Shown one piece after another: positions 62,921 to 64,000 of a DNA stretch of 64,000 nt (position 1 is its first letter; the number at the start of each line of letters is the position of its first letter). Under the pieces are notes generated by a model. It saw nothing but the letters and a program-made list of their open reading frames with translations. It was not told the origin of the DNA and did not search any database. The translations under genes and the position numbers were made by a program. Source of the stretch: Ruminococcus sp. JC304 (GTDB taxonomy: Bacteria; Bacillota; Clostridia; Lachnospirales; Lachnospiraceae); NCBI GenBank assembly GCA_000285855.2, contig HE978651.1, forward strand, positions 258,708 through 322,707, given 5' to 3'.

Positions 62921-63628
62921 ATGAATATAACCTGGCCTGGTATTATTGCGATTGCAATTTTGATCCTGTCTTGCCTGCACGGTTACAGACGCGGATTGAT
63001 CCGTGAAGTAGTTTCACTGATATGTGTAGTCCTGTCTATTGTTCTGGTGTGGTTTATTAATCCTTATGTGAACAACTATATCCGCGAAAACACATCTATA
63101 TATGAAACCATACAGCAAAACTGCAGCAAATTTGCAGAAGAAAAGGGAATAAAAGCCCAGACTGTGACAGAAGAAAGCCAGGAGAACGCCATATCTGATC
63201 TGGAGTTCCCGGATCTGTTGTCCGGCGGGCTGACAGAGAATAATAATTCATCAGTTTATCAATATCTTTCGGTGAATACATTTTCAGATTATGTCGTTGG
63301 ATACCTGGCGCAAATTGTAGTAAATGGAATTTCCTTTTTGATTTCTTTTATACTGGCAACTTTGTTCATAAGATGTATTACCTGGGCTACAAATCTGATC
63401 GCTGGGCTTCCTGTGATCCGTGGGGTAAACAAAATCACAGGGGGATTGCTGGGAGGCATAAAATTTGTGATTATGATCTGGATTTTGTTTTTAGTATTTA
63501 CAGTTCTGTGCAATACAAAACTGGGAGATACTGCCCTGAAACTTATCATGCAGGATCCTTTGTTAAATTATTTGTATGATAAGGATATTCTGATTAAAAT
63601 CTTTATGAATATATTTTACGGAAAATAA
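62921..63628 (+). CDS. CvpA-family membrane protein
   Basis: 235 residues. Four predicted membrane helices, the first two at the N-terminus (PGIIAIAILILSCLHGYRRGLIREVVSLI), which carry the GxxRGLIREV pattern of CvpA (colicin V production) proteins. An outer loop of about 90 residues lies between helices 2 and 3, longer than usual. The precise job of CvpA in Firmicutes is unsettled; envelope stress is one idea. Perfect AGGAGG site. Confidence 0.85.
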   Translation: MNITWPGIIAIAILILSCLHGYRRGLIREVVSLICVVLSIVLVWFINPYVNNYIRENTSIYETIQQNCSKFAEEKGIKAQTVTEESQENAISDLEFPDLLSGGLTENNNSSVYQYLSVNTFSDYVVGYLAQIVVNGISFLISFILATLFIRCITWATNLIAGLPVIRGVNKITGGLLGGIKFVIMIWILFLVFTVLCNTKLGDTALKLIMQDPLLNYLYDKDILIKIFMNIFYGK

Positions 63629-63667
63629 GTAAATAAAAAATAAATGTAAATAAATGTAAAAAGGTGC

Positions 63668-63696
63668 TTGACGCAGACGAAAAACAATGGTATGAT
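63668..63696 (+). promoter_or_regulatory. Promoter P0 upstream of the rRNA-type leader
   Basis: TTGACG (63668-63673), 17 bases, TATGAT (63691-63696). A hairpin begins immediately downstream. Confidence 0.55.
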
Positions 63697-63727
63697 AAAT
63701 CCGCTTCTGAATGAGGCGGATTTCTAT
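63697..63727 (+). terminator. Hairpin after P0, likely terminator
   Basis: AAATCCGC (63697-63704) pairs with GCGGATTT (63716-63723), followed by CTATTTT. It may end transcripts from the cvpA side before the strong promoters that follow. Confidence 0.6.
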
Positions 63728-63771
63728 TTTCTCAGAAACAAAATTAAAACTAAAAAAAGTTGAAAAAGTTG

Positions 63772-63800
63772 TTGACAGAGATAAATGAATGTGATATTAT
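63772..63800 (+). promoter_or_regulatory. Strong promoter P1 of the probable rRNA operon
   Basis: TTGACA (63772-63777), 17 bases, TATTAT (63795-63800). Confidence 0.75.
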
Positions 63801-63858
63801 ATCAGAGTTGCTGATGCGAACTGTTGAAAAAGAACTTGAAAAATAAATAAAAAAGTTC

Positions 63859-63887
63859 TTGACAACATGGGAATCGGCTGATATAAT
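63859..63887 (+). promoter_or_regulatory. Strong promoter P2 of the probable rRNA operon
   Basis: Perfect TTGACA (63859-63864), 17 bases, TATAAT (63882-63887). Two stacked strong promoters are typical of rRNA operons. An inverted repeat AAGAACTT/AAGTTCTT (63830-63837, 63853-63860) overlaps the -35. Confidence 0.82.
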
Positions 63888-63893
63888 ATAAAA

Positions 63894-64000
63894 GCTGTCG
63901 CAAAGACAGACAACCTTGATAACTAAACAGTGAAACACATACGATTCTCGAAAATTCTTTACACATGAGCATCGAAAGATGCGAATACGGTTCGGTTCGT
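63894..64000 (+). other. Leader of an rRNA operon lying beyond the window
   Basis: After P2 the sequence reads GACAACCTTGATAACTAAAC and CAGTGAAACACATACGATTC. This is the style of leader that precedes 16S rRNA genes in Clostridia. The 16S 5' end itself is not reached. Window end at 64000. Confidence 0.6.

Overview
The window reads as chromosome of a Gram-positive, anaerobic, spore-forming Lachnospiraceae member, most like Blautia or a close relative. This is inferred from protein style, not from a marker gene. Supporting signs are strong purine-rich ribosome-binding sites, sigma-A type promoters, a large clostridial SRP RNA, the split transketolase, the GlgC/GlgD pair, SpoVG and the spore protease YyaC, an NrdG-type radical SAM activase, and Gram-positive Tad pilus genes without an outer-membrane secretin. 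Most genes lie on the + strand. The main exception is the minus-strand block at 37.9-43.1 kb.

Layout. 0-0.25 kb: start of a glycosyltransferase (minus, cut by the window edge). 0.4-9.3 kb: a sugar-uptake locus with a LacI regulator, two ABC permeases, a binding protein, a GH31 alpha-xylosidase (YicI type) and a GH127 beta-L-arabinofuranosidase, suited to xyloglucan- or arabinose-containing oligosaccharides. 9.5-18.9 kb: a Tad/Flp pilus operon with two prepilin peptidases, a CpaE-like protein, CpaF, TadB, TadC, Flp pilin, pseudopilin-like proteins and an FHA protein. 19-31.8 kb: a rhomboid protease, an orphan histidine kinase, a HIT protein, an ECF-like sigma factor, MurG, a beta-CASP metallo-hydrolase, a TSCPD protein, MTA/SAH nucleosidase, a methyltransferase, a large exported protein and GalT. 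31.9-37.7 kb: a secreted SGNH hydrolase with repeats, AsnS, and an SbcD-like nuclease fused to a fragment that resembles its partner ATPase.

37.7-37.9 kb holds a long nested inverted-repeat element. 37.95-43.1 kb (minus) carries murC, then dnaD-dnaI-prs. A 520-base gap between them contains seven perfect DnaA boxes. 43.4-49.2 kb: glgC-glgD, spoVG, a coiled-coil/3D-domain wall protein, an NrdG-like activase and a conserved hypothetical. 49.3-56.8 kb: tRNA-Pro(CGG), tadA, a MATE transporter, SRP RNA (minus), phosphofructokinase, dnaX-ebfC-recR and a second LacI regulator. 57-59.6 kb: a pentose-phosphate operon (FSA-type transaldolase and split transketolase). 59.5-63.6 kb: YyaC, a LysM protein with a degenerate JAB/MPN-like domain, a DUF5711-type protein and a CvpA-like protein. 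The last 370 bases hold strong stacked promoters and a leader typical of an rRNA operon that starts beyond the window.

How the parts fit. Sugars imported and trimmed by the first locus would feed GalT, phosphofructokinase and the transaldolase/transketolase operon. GlgC/GlgD would store surplus carbon as glycogen. The strongest leads for something not routinely described are the DnaA-box cluster upstream of the helicase-loader operon, the nested palindromic element abutting a damaged nuclease/ATPase pair, a terminator-ended possible small RNA at 22.95-23.21 kb, and the LysM protein with an apparently dead JAB-like domain.
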